Positions 1 through 11,310 of a stretch of 64,000 nucleotides of DNA are shown one piece after another. The stretch covers positions 26,176,911-26,240,910 of the forward strand of contig OX465101.1 in assembly GCA_949987565.1 (NCBI GenBank), read 5' to 3'. Below the pieces are notes generated by a model that worked only from the letters and a program-made list of their open reading frames with translations, made no database searches and had not been told where the DNA came from. The stretch is from Luidia sarsii. Its lineage: Eukaryota; Echinodermata; Asteroidea; Paxillosida; Luidiidae. A program made the position numbers and the translations under genes. Position 1 is the stretch's first letter; the number at the start of each line of letters is the position of its first letter.

Positions 1-170
1 GTATCTCTAACTGCTCAATTTTATAAGATAAATTCCTAAAAACTGAAGGGTGCCTGCATCCCTGCCGTGAATTTTTCAAACGCATCTTTCTGTCACTCGC
101 AGTCGCACAATTTATTGGCTTTCGGTGATTTTCAGGAAATGACTTTGTCGGTCACTTACATCCCTGAATA

Positions 171-347
171 GAGTGGAACGTCACTATAACCAACGTCGAT
201 ATACCGAACATTCGGCTATAACGAACATGCCCTTTGGCTCCCGATTTTTGTGTCCAAAATATTTAGCCACAACTGCTATAACGAACGACCGCTATACCGA
301 ACAATTTTCATGGATCCCGGAATGCTAATTATAATGGCATTCCACTG
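171..347. mobile_element. MITE with TA target duplication (Tc1/mariner, pogo-like)
   Basis: The left end reads GAGTGGAACGTCACTATAAC. The right end, read on the reverse strand, starts CAGTGGAATGCCATTATAAT. The two match as terminal inverted repeats with a few substitutions. TA dinucleotides flank the element at 169-170 and 348-349. The interior is built of CTATAACGAAC / CTATACCGAAC words, a style typical of pogo/Tigger-derived MITEs. It has no coding capacity. Family assignment rests on terminus style and the TA duplication, so it is an inference. Confidence 0.65.
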
Positions 348-573
348 TATGCCTTTATGTTGGTAACCTTGAAGAACAACTCATCACAAGGACATATTTG
401 ACACCAACCGTTAAAAGTTGGGGCTAACCTAAAACAAAATGTTAAAAACCTTCACAGCTCTCTTTAGTAAAATGAAAGTTTGATCTCACCCTACCATCCA
501 TCCCCTTTGTCCTCTGTCTTCTGTCTGTCCCTGTTACTCTCCCCTTCCTGTTTGTGTTATCCCTGTCATTCTG

Positions 574-613
574 GCTCTGAGAAAGGTCCAGCTAGGATCG
601 AAACGTCAGGCCC
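574..613 (+). repeat. Repeat fragment with hammerhead-like GAAAC core
   Basis: The string CTCTGAGAAAGGTCC-AGCTA-GGATCGAAAC-GTC has the layout of a hammerhead ribozyme core: CUGANGA-like box, stem II, GAAAC, GUC. GGTCC can pair with GGATC around the AGCTA loop. Position 8 of the core is A rather than G here, so this copy is probably inactive. Related copies occur at about 3.1-3.36, 39.4, 60.2 and 63.5 kb. Hammerheads of this style are known from Penelope-like retroelements; assignment to that class is inference. Confidence 0.45.
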
Positions 614-836
614 TCCTTATTTTTGATACTCACCCTCTGGCTAAAAAATTAAAATTAATAAACACCGGTTAACAGTTTGCTCCAATTGTGAATTGTGTGC
701 ATTGTTTGAAGAAGTTTCATACATGTCTACTCGGGTATTGCTTTCCTCCCTCAATTTGCCTAATTCCCCCCCCCCCCTCTCTCTCTCTCTCTCAATTGAC
801 TTCTAACTGGTTTTCCTTTGTTTTGTTACAATCTAG

Positions 837-965
837 GAAATCAACGTACCGCGGATGCTGGAGAGGTTAAGAAACCAGCGCATGATGATGGTGCAGACTG
901 TTGGACAGTACACGTTTGTCTACCGGGCTCTTATACAGTCCCTGAGGAACACGAGACTCATATAG
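837..965 (+). CDS. PTPN14/PTPN21-like: Terminal exon of a PTPN14/PTPN21 (Pez)-type FERM-domain protein tyrosine phosphatase
   Basis: This exon encodes the last 42 residues plus a TAG stop (963-965). It begins in phase 0 after an AATCTAG acceptor. The peptide starts E-I-N-V-P-R-M-L and contains [17 protein letters not shown], then ends in N-T-R-L-I. The [11 protein letters not shown] segment is the Q-loop region (PTP motif 10) of classical tyrosine phosphatases, whose first Gln positions the catalytic water. The QRMMxVQT..QYTFVY..LIQ.L..(S/T)RLI ending is characteristic of PTPN14 and PTPN21. In other animals these proteins carry an N-terminal FERM domain and act at cell junctions and in Hippo/YAP control. 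The FERM domain and the Cys-containing P-loop lie upstream of the window. A gene of this kind ending here is well supported; which paralogue it is (or whether it is the single pre-duplication Pez) cannot be told. Confidence 0.9.
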   Translation, partial: EINVPRMLERLRNQRMMMVQTVGQYTFVYRALIQSLRNTRLI

Positions 966-1244
966 GTGCACCCCCCCTCCCCCCGGCTGACTGCGAGCTT
1001 TCAGACCACCCCCCCCCCCCATTGAACTCTGATGAGCTTCCTTGTTCAGATATTGGTTCGGATAGCGCACGTCCCAAGACTCAGAGGCCTCGTCTACACC
1101 TCTTACAGCAGGGACGAAGAGGCTCAGGCTCAGGCTTCGCTCAATCACGACACCCTTTGCCTTGCCATCATCAGAGCCCCGGGGACCTTAGTTGCACCAT
1201 GATCCCGTACGTACTGACACGGGATTTACTCTTCCAAGAGCCAA

Positions 1245-1690
1245 GCCACTGGCACCTCACAGTGACCTTACCACTCAGTTATCCAGGCCACTGGCACCTT
1301 ACTACTCAGCGATCCAGGCTAGTAGCACCTTACTACTCAGCGATCCAGGCCACTGGCACCTTACTACTTTGTGATCCAGGCCACTAGCACCTTAATACTC
1401 AGTGAACCAGGCCACTGGCACCTTACTACCCAGTGGTCCAGGCCAGTAGCACCTTACTACTCAGCGATCCAGGCCACTGGCACCTTACTACTCAGTGATT
1501 CAGGCCACTAGCACCTTACTACTCAGCGATCCAGGCCACTGGCACCTTACTACTCGAGGATGTAGGCCACTGGCACCTTACTACTCGACGATCTAGGCCA
1601 CTGGCACCTTACTACTCAGCGTTCCAGGCCATTGGCACCTTACTACTCGACGATCGAGGCCACTGGCACCTTACCACTCAGAGATGCAGC
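1245..1690. repeat. 31-bp minisatellite, about 14 units
   Basis: The unit is close to CCACTGGCACCTTACTACTC + AGCGATCCAGG (31 bp). It repeats head to tail with scattered substitutions such as CCACTAGC, GGCTAGTAGC and CTCGACGAT. It starts about 280 bp after the PTPN14/21-like stop codon, so it is probably transcribed in the 3' UTR. Because 31 is not a multiple of three, open frames through it are short and rotate between units; I reject them as genes. Confidence 0.85.
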
Positions 1691-3039
1691 CTACTGTTAG
1701 CTTACTCCTCACTGATAAACCCTACTGGCTCCTTTACAACAGCACAAACCAAGCTGCTGGCAGCTTCGTACGCCCACACTCTCCAAGCTCAGGAACCAAT
1801 CCATTGGCCTATACTACCCACAAGGGAGCCATCTGCCCCCCCACCCCCATGGATTGCCTCCTAATATACCCAGATGGTACCCCATTGGGTACGCCAGCGC
1901 CCTCTTTCAAGGTTGGGAGCGTGCCCAGACCTCTTGAGGGAAGATACCAGGGGCCGATGCCCACGGAAGGAAGAGGAGGAGGAGGGGAGGGACTTGCCAT
2001 GGCTGTCCCCGCAACGGATGTCCCATCACCAAGTGCCTTTGAGATACTCATGTATGCATCCCCAGGACAGCAGACCTACTCACAGAACACTCAATTCCTT
2101 CCGATCCTTCCTTTTTTGGTGGTGTTTTTTTTTTTTAAATGGAGTCATTCATACACCATTGGTATGTGTTGCGTTATACGTACAACATTTTCCGTCGGTG
2201 AAAGAGAGATTGTGTCATCCCCTCCCCTATAACAGGTGGTGATATTTTTTGTACTGAAAGAGCCACTGCAGTGCATTTGAATCACAGTGGGGTCTCAACC
2301 ACCACACCACCCCCTCCACAATATGCACGGGGCCACATTCCATTGAGTTGTTCATTGTCTGTTGACTGTTGTGTTGATGTCGTTCTCTTGTTACTATTAA
2401 CCAGCAATGCTGCACTGAAGCCAAATGAACGGATTTCATAGCCGCCAACATCTCCCCCTGTTTGGGAGTGTGGTTGAAATCCACAGTCTTCCACTTACTG
2501 CTCTCCGTCGAATTTATAAGAAAGTGGGTTGGGGGGGGCAGAGAGGCGATTCTGACAGGTCGGCCCCAGAGGGAGGATTTCTTTGGGAGTTTTAATCTCG
2601 GTTGTTTTGGTTTTTGTCTTCATCTAATATGCACACACTATTACCTCAACAAGGGCCTCTTAGAAGAGCCTCTTGAACAGAGAAAGAATGGCAGGAGGAA
2701 TATCTGAAGAAGCCCGCATGGATGTAGAATACCACGATGCCGTTGAAAATTTCCAAAACTGCATCCTAACCGGAATTTCAGACGAGGAAAACAAAAAATG
2801 CCCGTTCCGAGATTTTAATGTTGAGTTTGGAAGGAAGATGCAATTTCATCATGCAAACGGCACTAATGTGTCACCAATATCACCTTTTTGTGAACATTTT
2901 GAAGAAAATGATACGATCAAAGTAAGGCATTTTCACTGAGCAGTAACAACATTCACTGAAAAGGAGATCTATTTAGCTTATTTATTTTGTAAGGTTTTAA
3001 CTCGTCTTAGCTCCAAGTGATATACAAAAATGTTGCAAA

Positions 3040-3365
3040 CTACTTACTGACTAAAATTACCAAAATGCAAATCTCAAAATTGAGTGGGCCTGACGTTTCG
3101 ATCCTAGCAGGACCTTTCTTAGCTCCGAGTACATAAAAAAAATGCCAATAACTTACTGATTTGATTGACCCAAATGCAAAAAATGAAAAAGATAAAGGGC
3201 CCGACGATTCTGTCCTAGCAGGATCTTCCTCAAAGGCAGAATTGAGCTCTTTGAAAAAGAATAAAATGCAAAAATGTTGCAAACTGCTTACTGACCAAAG
3301 TGCAAATATCAAAAATTAGGAGGGCCTGACGTTTTGATCCTAGCAGGGCCTTTCTCAAAGCCAGA
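3040..3365 (-). repeat. Three tandem copies of a repeat with hammerhead-like core
   Basis: On the minus strand, three copies (about 3087-3126, 3197-3240, 3321-3360) each read roughly AAGG(T/C)CCTGCTAGGATC-GAAAC-GTCAGGCCC, with variants (GACAGAATCGTC, ATCAAAACGTC). Between them recurs a spacer ending in a phrase like TTTGCAACATTTTTG and GTCAGTAAGTAGTTTGC. The copies are spaced about 110-120 bp apart, giving a short tandem array. The middle copy has a CUxxGAGGA-like box, closer to the active hammerhead core than the others. The same family appears at 574, 39441, 40617, 60187 and 63495. Confidence 0.6.
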
Positions 3366-5630
3366 ATGAATGACTGTCTTTACTCGAAAGGTTCTGAAAG
3401 CAACGAAACAGTGCGTGAAAAAGAGGCTATTCATATTTTACAAGGGGTTGAAAATTCATTATTATGTGAGTCATTTATGGTGAGACGTTGGAATGTTGTG
3501 TTTCTGTCTGACGTTTATGTTCAGACTATTAATCTGATAGGGTGGGACTCATCGGTTTATAGTCGTGCCTCATGAGAAACATCACTTTGGTCTATCACAC
3601 GAGATAAGAGGTTGAGTTTTCAATGCACAGGGCTGCGAAAAGAGTCTGTATGTGACAGTTTGTGAACGCTGAAAGAGAGAACCAAAGAGTTTTTGCAGGG
3701 TTGACGTTTTGTCCAAATGAATTATTGAAACGCTATAGTAGATTGTAACAGAAAAAAGGGTTAGACAAAAATGCTACCAGGATTCTGGCTTTGGTTTGGC
3801 ACAATGTGAAACGTCTGCTTCGAGTATGCATATTGGTACCCCTATTTTTGTATCGGCCTGTTCCCTCATGCCAAACGTGTCTTAAAACCAAATGTTTAAC
3901 CTATGGGGACTGTATTGGCACACTGTCTGACTGCTTGGCAGTCGTTGGGACAGTGCATGGGTGAATGGTGGTTGTCCCCTGATTTAGCCGAGTGGTGACC
4001 TGTGCCTTAAAGAAACCAAAGAGATGTCACACAAGACACTGGCCCTATGCCTGTGACTGTGAAGAGAATGGTGAAGAATAGAGAAGGGACTACCGGTACC
4101 TACCCTCAACCCTGGACTGAAAGGCTGCTTTCACAGAAACTTCTCCATATCTAGAACTTGCTAGCGAGTTTGAAATCTGATTATTCACACAGACACCGAG
4201 GGCAGCAAATCACTGTGCCTGGCACATTCCGTATTTCAGGAAATTGATCAAAGCGGGCTTTGGTCAGAATCCTCACTTATCGTCAGCATCTTCACAAGTG
4301 GCAATTTTTTTATTAAATTTTTTTTCTTCAAATGTATCAAATTGCATAAATCATCCTCAAGATGGAAATCAGGGGCCATTTTCATAGAACCGTTTAAGCA
4401 TCAAACGTCGCACAAAATGCCATGATTGATAGGACCAGCTTGCCAACACAATCTTCACTTTTGTTTCATGCTTGGCTTGGTAAAGAATAGCGGAATACAA
4501 GTCCAAAGCAATTGGCATCACATCGCAATGCAGTGTGCAATCTTGTTTATACAAGATAGACTTTTCATGCTGACACTGTGAAATTGGGTCCAGTATTATT
4601 TCGGGTAAGCAGTGTCAGCAGTGTAAGCAGTGTTAATTTCATGCACCACTGTATCACAATCACAATCAAGGACACGTTTGCACCATCCAAAGACAGGGCA
4701 AAGAATGTGTTTTTTTTTTTTTTTTTTTAGAAATGTTACTAGCACACAAAATGCCACTTTCAAAGCACATGTCCTCTGCTGTGCAGATGGATTCACCAGT
4801 CTGTGATAATGCCGGCGTTTCGTACACCAGATGCAGACGCTCCAAGCTTTGCTGGCCAACAGCAATCGTTATTTGACCAGAGCCAGAGTCCTGAGAATTC
4901 CCCTTTATTGTGCTCAAAACACTCTGCAGTTAGAAACCAGCGGAAAATATACATCACGGCCACTTTCCCCTCAGTACAAAGTACTCCCACAGACTGACTG
5001 CTGACTGGTTCATGACCAGGCGTACCGGTAGGTTGGAGTGTCCGTTGTACAGAGAAGAGTCTTGTCTTCTGTAGTAAGGCACACATTTTGAGCAAGGTTA
5101 CTTTGACTGATTTGTGCGTATGTATTTCATTTACTGCAAACCTTTTTTTTTTGTTTCAAATGTGATTTGTTAGTTCACTGTTGATAGTATTGTTTAGTTG
5201 TTCTTTTTGTGGTGGGATTTTTTTTATTGGGGGTTATGGGAAATACTACAGATTTTTTTTTTAATTTTTTTTAACAGCACCCCCACCAAAAATTTCCACT
5301 AATTACAATGTTATGTTATTTTGTGCGTATTCACTAACATTATTTAACCTAATGAAATTAGGTTCTCCATGAGTATAGTATTGTCAGCCTGGGCTTTTTA
5401 AAAAAGGGACAAGTGTATGTGTGCCATATGTTACGACATTGAAATGCTAACAAAAACATGTATTTTAATGTTTCAGTAATTTGGGATTATTTTTCTTTCC
5501 CTAATTGTTGTTTTTTTTCTTTCAGTATTTTGTATCGGGCTAAAAATTTGTAATAATTATTCACATTACTTCAGTATATTCCTTATATATATTATTATGC
5601 TCACAAATAAAAGTATATTCCAAAGTTAAT

Positions 5631-7600
5631 GATACACCTATTTGAGTTTGTTGTTTTGCTTTCTTGTATTTTGTTTTCCCAATCATTGTTTAGCTTCATG
5701 ACCTTTCCAGGCCTTGAAAAGTCATGAAGAAATAGACAAATCTCTAAGAACAAGGGTAAATGAAAATTAGAACTGTTCAATTATGTCCATTTATGATATT
5801 GTTCAAATTGTTTCTATTCTGAAATTGGGAAACATTTTCCGCCCACCAAGCTACGACTTTCCATGATTGAAAAAAAAATCAATGTTTTAAAGACCACATT
5901 TTGGTCTTTATTGGATAGAGCTGAGTGATAAAATAAAATTGAGCTGAAAGCCTCTACACAACATTGGTCGAGGTCAAAGAATAGCATCCATACGTTGTCT
6001 GATCCAACATATGCATAAAATAGCACACCTGTGAGAATTTCAGCTCAATCCGCCAACCGAGTCTCGAGAAAATCGTGAAAATGCTTCATTTGTGTTGCGA
6101 AAAATGCAGCATTCAACGCTGTACTGTTCCGAAAAAAATAGTTTAGATTGCGGTGAGATGTAAACGATTTCTTTTACTCTTTTCTCCCAAAATACAACAT
6201 TTAACTGGCAGAAATATTTCAGTGCAGGGTTTCTACTAAAACCATCTGCAAGCTAAGCTGAATAAGTTTCATGTAAATCTGTGAACATTAATTTTCTGTT
6301 TTTCGATCTTACCAATATTGTGTAGGGGCTTTAAAAAATTAATGATAGTTAATACATAATTATACATTTTACCTGCTATAACAATACAGTGATGTCCATT
6401 TATTTTGTTGACTCTAGGCAACTGAGCTTACAAAAAGTTGCCGAGGTTTTTTTGTCCTGGTTTAAAAAACAAATACCTCGTGGGGGGGGGGGAGTCGTGG
6501 ACTTTCTTTATGAAGGTTCGTGAACCCTGCCTGCACAAGAGGCCGAATTGTAGGCTCAATTCCCACCCTGGCCTAATTCCCTCTGGTTTTTCATTCTTGA
6601 CTTAAATTATTCCAGGCTGCGTTTTGATGCGCATAACCACCAATCGATTCGGTTGTTTCTGTTGGGGGGGGGGGGGGGTTATGTGAGGGTGTCTTCCAAA
6701 AATCTGGAAAACTACGGATCAGAAAATTGAGGAATATCCCACCAAAACACTTTTCGAGTAAACAACGCCCGAAGTCAAAGTATCTTCTCAATTCGATAAA
6801 AAAAATATTTTATTTTTTTTGTATTTTCGGAAAGTAAATGTATTGGAGGATATTATGTCCAAAGAATTTTTCCGAAATCCGTCTCTAAATGTTGAAAAAA
6901 CGAGGATTTCGGGGGAGTGTTTGTGTACTGTTTTCATGAAAATGTAAAGTTCCTGCCTTTTTGAATGGCCGCTTTCAAGGAGTTGGTATGGCGCTGCTAT
7001 ATTGTGTCTGGTACCAAATGAACGAGCGAAATCCCCTTGTACTATTTACAACACAGTTCACACGGAGATAATGTTGATATCATTTGAAAGCTATTGGTAT
7101 ACTCTTTCACATCATTAGAAAGTCTCAAAATCACAAAAGTGGGGGTTATTCCTCGTTATGCTGTGCCGGGTCACATTTGTGGGAGCCATCACATGGCAAT
7201 GGGAGAAAAGGGGGTAGGATGCAGACAAATTACATTGGTAGGCCCTATATGCTAAAGAAACACAGGACTTGAAATCCTGAGGACTGCCATGTTGGACAGA
7301 TTAGTGTGGATTCAGTGTGGAGGACCGGGAGTCGTTCATGATGCCCGAGTAGGCATCGGCCAGGCTGTCTATGCTGTGTTTGGCTTTAGGTGCTGTGAAA
7401 AGGTGTGCACTTCATCACTCAGTGTTAATAATTAACCTAGTCAAGGAGTAGAATTACCGGGAAACATCGCAGTGGAATAACGCGCGAATGAATCCTTGGT
7501 TTTCACCCGCCATTGGCTGGGGATTCAAGTGGGCACTGGATAGAGTCTAGAGATAACTTCTGTACACCTCTGTGCTACCATGGTGCTACTTTATTCCAGG
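5631..7600. other. AT-rich intergenic stretch, no gene seen
   Basis: Both strands were read for coding similarity and none was found. The stretch contains G-runs at about 6482-6491 and 6665-6678. Another segment (6750-6950) shares wording with 50656-50870 in SIPA1L intron 1 (CTTTTC-AGTAAACA-CG followed by GAAAGTCAAAGTATC), so it is probably an old dispersed repeat. Confidence 0.5.
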
Positions 7601-7624
7601 TCGATGCCACCAATTTCTAACGGC

Positions 7625-7762
7625 GTGGAGGGTTTGTGGTGACAACCACGTAAAACATCTGTGGCTCTGAAAAGTGCCAGTAACTCCTTTTCAGAGCCAC
7701 ACTCCGTCTCAAAAGATAATTATGTTTTACATGTTGTCACCGCTAATCTTGCGCTTGGTACT
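7625..7762. repeat. Fold-back repeat containing the CAGAGCCACACTCC phrase
   Basis: The left half GGTGACAACCACGTAAAACAT...TGGCTCTGAAAAG is mirrored by CTTTTCAGAGCCACACTCC...ATGTTTTACATGTTGTCACC. This gives a hairpin of about 120 bp around TGCCAGTAACTC. The phrase CAGAGCCACACTCCATCTCA, ending in a TGTCACCGC tail, recurs at 56973-57060 and 57180-57235 in SIPA1L intron 2. It is therefore a dispersed fold-back family. Confidence 0.6.
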
Positions 7763-7948
7763 TCCTCCATAGAGCGTAATCCACCTAGCAAACCTTTACA
7801 TCACCGTGATACATGTATCACCAAAATAATTATGAGCTGCGCCCAGTGATTTGTTGTCATAGCGCCCTCTATGGGACCAATTTACGGTTGTTCTAACTGT
7901 GGCTTGCACGATTCCATCAATGAATGCTGCAGCCTATACATAGAGCTC

Positions 7949-8466
7949 TATAAATAGAGCTCTGTGAGCCTATACTATAGAATACACGCGATTCAAAGCT
8001 GTAGTCATTCGGAACGGCCTATTGTACATGTACACGTACAGATTGTACACCCATGGAGATACACCGGCTCTGGCAAGCCCTAGTACTGTAGTAGTCACTC
8101 CTGGGATCAGCCAACAGGGGCATTATTATTTTGATGAGGCAGATCACGTGACTGGATAAGAATTCAACAAATGCAATTTGATTCCCACCGGGAGGACGGA
8201 CCGTGCGAATTCGACGCGTCAGTCAAGGGGGACCGTGTCCGGTACAGCAGTAGGAATTTAAACTGAAACTCCTATTGTTTCCTTCCGGTAGACCACCGTT
8301 GCCGAATATCCGTAGCAGGCGACGACCATCTACAGTCACGTACTGAGCGCGGTGCAGATAGCTACGTGTGATCACGGAGGAATTCGCTCGTTTCTCCTGG
8401 AACTCTCTAACTCTAAGCTAGTAATATTGGAACAGATTTCCTGGCGATGTCACTCCACTGAGTCCG
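7949..8466 (+). promoter_or_regulatory. Candidate promoter and non-coding first exon
   Basis: A TATAAATA box (7949-7956) sits between two GAGCTC words. A stretch of clearly raised CpG content follows (about 8160-8480), with a palindromic E-box TCACGTGA at 8144-8151. A strong splice donor, TCCG|GTAAGTT, cuts at 8466/8467. The interval has no long open frame. Its only natural partner on the + strand is the SIPA1L gene whose coding starts 36.5 kb downstream. SIPA1L genes in other animals have distant 5' exons, so this is plausible. It could equally be a non-coding RNA start or chance. Nothing in the sequence proves transcription. Confidence 0.3.
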
Positions 8467-8563
8467 GTAAGTTCTCGTTGAACCTACATTTCGATTCAAG
8501 GGCCTTCCCCGCGTACTGTACTGCCCCCAGTGCCGGTTGATAAACGTAAACCCCCCGCCAGGC

Positions 8564-8714
8564 TAGTCCGAGCAACTTGGACCCGACAAGTCACCCCTTT
8601 TTTATCGAATTTTGAAATTTTGAGATTCGGGTGACTGTCACCCGAATCTCAAAATTTCAAAATTCGATAAAAAAGGGGTGACTTGTCGGGTACAACTCCA
8701 AGTTACTCGGACTA
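8564..8714. mobile_element. Palindromic MITE with 9-bp target duplication, copy 1
   Basis: The core is a perfect inverted repeat of 54 bp per arm (8582-8635 and 8637-8690) around a single T. Imperfect outer arms extend it to TAGTCC termini at 8564 and 8714. It is flanked by CCGCCAGGC (8555-8563) and CCGCCAGGG (8715-8723), a 9-bp direct repeat with one mismatch. The 9-bp duplication is typical of Mutator-like elements. It has no coding capacity and would form a near-perfect hairpin. The same six terminal bases and the same duplication length occur in the element at 9272. Confidence 0.8.
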
Positions 8715-9271
8715 CCGCCAGGGCCATACAGCACTGTACGTCCTATCCGGTCCGCTCCCCCATTCAAATCGCGGAGCAGATATGGTCCAGTTTCCGGACG
8801 CACACATGAATGAAAACCGGGAGACACAGAGCGATCAAACATTACAGGTTGTTGTCCATGTTGGACATTCCATGCGGGACAACCGTACGCCGTGGTCTGT
8901 AGCAATTGCCCCCCAAATCAGACAGCTGATCGACCGTGTTGGACTGACTCCAGTTTCTGAGAAGAAAATAACATTCGCCGATCACATTCACACTCACTCA
9001 CATTCACACTCACAGTCACAGTCAGTGGTGTCACTGTGTCAGTGAGTGAGCGAGGTGACAGCCTTTTCAGTTTCACCATGGAATTCTTATTCCTCCGTGG
9101 TTTCACCAAGACTCAAGAGCAAGGAAATTCACTCACTGTCAGTGCAGTGCAGCCTTGAGTGTTCACTAACAGTCAGTAACAGTAACACTGACGACACAAA
9201 TTTCAGTAACATTTTGTGATCAATGACACTGACAGTGTCTAATAATACCGGCGTCAAATGAGCCGTCTATC

Positions 9272-9404
9272 TAGTCCCACTTACTGGGCCGCTAGTAGCT
9301 CCCCTAAACGAGTTTTGAGATTATCTGTCGCACTAGTGCACTAGTGCGACAGATAATCTCAAAACTCGTTTAAGGAGCTACTAGCGGCCCAGTAAGTGGG
9401 ACTA
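9272..9404. mobile_element. Palindromic MITE with 9-bp target duplication, copy 2
   Basis: Two arms of 67 and 66 bp (9272-9338, 9339-9404) are reverse complements with no spacer. They differ only around CTCCCCTAAA versus CTCCTTAAA. The termini read TAGTCC, as in the element at 8564, but the interior is otherwise different. The flanks are CCGTCTATC (9263-9271) and CTGTCTATC (9405-9413), again a 9-bp duplication with one mismatch. The centre is CACTAGTGCACTAGTG. Confidence 0.8.
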
Positions 9405-9689
9405 CTGTCTATCATAATTTACTAATTTAGTGATTGATTTTAACAAATGAAGCACACAAACGTAGGCGGCTTGAGTCAGAAATGTGGGTCTCAGGTGAGT
9501 AAAGCCCTGCATTCCCCTGTTGGCCATCATCATTTGATTTGATTCTGTCTCGTGCGCTGCCTCTTCACGGCTTGCAAAATCAATTGTCAGGTACTGAGGT
9601 AGACCCACCCCGTGGTAGACCCAATTATTTGTCCAAGCTAAAAATTGTTGGTCCTAGTATTTAATGCTAATGCCGGTTGACATTGATAA

Positions 9690-10440
9690 AGTTCAACTTG
9701 TACCCACATCAACTCGTACCCATGTCAACTACTACTGTAGTACATGTTGTAAACTTTTTAGTATGTACTAAGACTTTAGGTACATCATTATACATGTAGT
9801 GATGATGACGACTTGCAATGGTTCGTGTAAATAATCAAGAAAACATGCACTTCAATTTTGTTTTAGTTGTGTCAGCTTATTTGGCTAAGTACTGGTATTC
9901 ATTTGATTCTATGCTTAGATTTTAAAAAACTTGTATTTGAAAGATGCATTTGTTGCATGAGTTGATGTCGGTACGAGTTGACGTGAGTATCGTACTGGCC
10001 ACTGGGTATGAGGGGATGTTGGTATAAGTTGACACATGTGGGTAAGGGTTGATGTGGATAAAGGCTACTAAGGGTTGACATGGGTAGGCCCTATGACTCA
10101 ATGAGTATGACTTGACCTGGGTATACAGGGTAGGTTGATGTTGCCCATTGTGGGTATGAGATGAGTTGACATGTGTCTTATGTAAGGGTTGATGTGGATA
10201 AAGGCTACTAAGGGTTGACATGGGTAGGCCCTATGTCTATGAGTTGACCTGGGTATACAGGGTACATGTACACCTGTAGGTTGATGTGGGTATGAGTTGA
10301 CACATGTGGGTAAGGGTTGATGTGGGTAAGGCTACTAAGGGTTGACATGGGTAGGCGCTATGACAGTAGGCCTAGAGTTGACCTGGGTACATGTAGAGGG
10401 TGGTGTGGGTATGAGTTGACGTGGGCAGGATTGACTGGCC
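9690..10440. repeat. Degenerate minisatellite based on GGGTATGAGTTGAC words
   Basis: Phrases such as GGTAAGGGTTGATGTGG, AAGGCTACTAAGGG, TTGACATGGGTAGG and TTGACCTGGGTA recur in the same order at least three times, with a period of roughly 110-130 bp (for example GGCTACTAAGGGTTGACATG at about 10063, 10203 and 10332). Shorter sub-repeats of 15-20 bp are visible, so it is a higher-order tandem repeat. No coding is inferred. Confidence 0.7.
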
Positions 10441-11069
10441 AAATTAACGTCGCGATAGTTGCTTAAAAGTGTTTCCTGGGATGTTTGCACTCAAACTTCA
10501 ACTTCTAGAATTAGGCCCAGGGGCTGCATGCTGTACACGTACAGTATACAGAGCCATCTCTGGGTATTCCTCAAAAGACCATCGTGAAGTTGAACAGGGT
10601 TGAAGTTAATAATCAAATTGATAAAGGTTTCCCGGAGAAATACATGTATCTGAGGAAGGTCAAATTCCTTTGCTGCATCAGTTCTGTGGCAGATGCAGCT
10701 TGACTGACATGACCACTCCAATCTCATCTTGTTTCCATTGCATTTGCTGAAGTGCACTGCATTGATATGACCAATTCCGGTAAGTGACTCTACCCTTCCA
10801 ACAGCAGGCGATGTAGCTGTTGTAGCACAGTGTACAGTACATGTACGTGTACACGTAATGTACACTCACTACACTGCCAACAATTTGATGATTGCAGTGT
10901 CATCATCAGTCAGTCAGCCAAAAAGGAGCAAAATGAGAAAGCAATTCATTTCCGTGTGATTCCCTGATATTCTTTAATTATTGCTTTATAGTTTTCAAAT
11001 ATGGAAATTGATGAAACAGTAGGCCTACTGTTAGTGTTAGCATGACAACTGACAAGATGTATTCATAAG

Positions 11070-11310
11070 AGTACTAGTACATGTACATGTATGCGTGTAC
11101 GTACTGTACACGACTACACGTACATGTACACATGTACACTGTACATGTACGTGTACACATGTACATGTAGTCATGTACGTGTACGTGTACACCATGTACA
11201 TGTACATGTACTGTATGACTATGATGTCTTCTTCAGCATACAGTATACAATGACTACATGTACACTTTTGTACAGTACAGTACATGTACATGTATCTACT
11301 TTCCAACACT
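11070..11310. repeat. (ACATGT)n-type microsatellite cluster
   Basis: Imperfect runs of GTACATGTAC, ACGTGTAC and CATGTACTG words. The hexamer is its own reverse complement, so the array is strand-symmetric and spawns short open frames of Cys-Thr or Val-His or Met-Tyr in all six frames. Confidence 0.85.

Larger units (their letters stand above)
1..836 (+). other. Last intron of the PTPN14/21-like gene (3' part)
   Basis: The stretch ends in a clear acceptor: a pyrimidine-rich run, then TTTGTTACAATCTAG, immediately before the coding exon at 837. No coding sequence is recognisable inside it. It holds a pogo-like MITE (171-347), a repeat fragment with a hammerhead-like core (574-613) and a C-run followed by a (CT)n run at about 768-793. 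The 5' end of the intron lies outside the window. Confidence 0.75.
966..5630 (+). other. Probable long 3' UTR of the PTPN14/21-like gene
   Basis: No further recognisable exon follows the stop. The first well-formed polyadenylation signal I see in a convincing context is AATAAA at 5606-5611, followed at about 5643-5690 by a T/GT-rich tract. An earlier AATAAA at about 3260 lies inside a dispersed repeat and looks less likely. The interval contains the 31-bp minisatellite (1245-1690), three hammerhead-like repeat copies (3087-3360) and a T-run at 4711-4728. An 89-codon open frame ending at 2939 has no recognisable similarity. The UTR end is an inference and needs transcript data. Confidence 0.35.

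Noticed and set aside
818..1387. 189-codon open frame overlapping the PTPN14/21-like exon
   Set aside because: A different frame gives the phosphatase C-terminus with a proper acceptor and stop. The long frame runs into the 31-bp minisatellite.
2673..2939. 88-codon frame (MAGGISEEARMD...) downstream of the phosphatase stop
   Set aside because: The composition is protein-like, but no family is recognised and it lies in the probable 3' UTR. I note it without calling a gene.
8683..9045. 120-codon frame between the two palindromic MITEs
   Set aside because: It begins inside the first MITE's palindrome and ends in a CACTCA-rich low-complexity stretch. No motif and no splice context.
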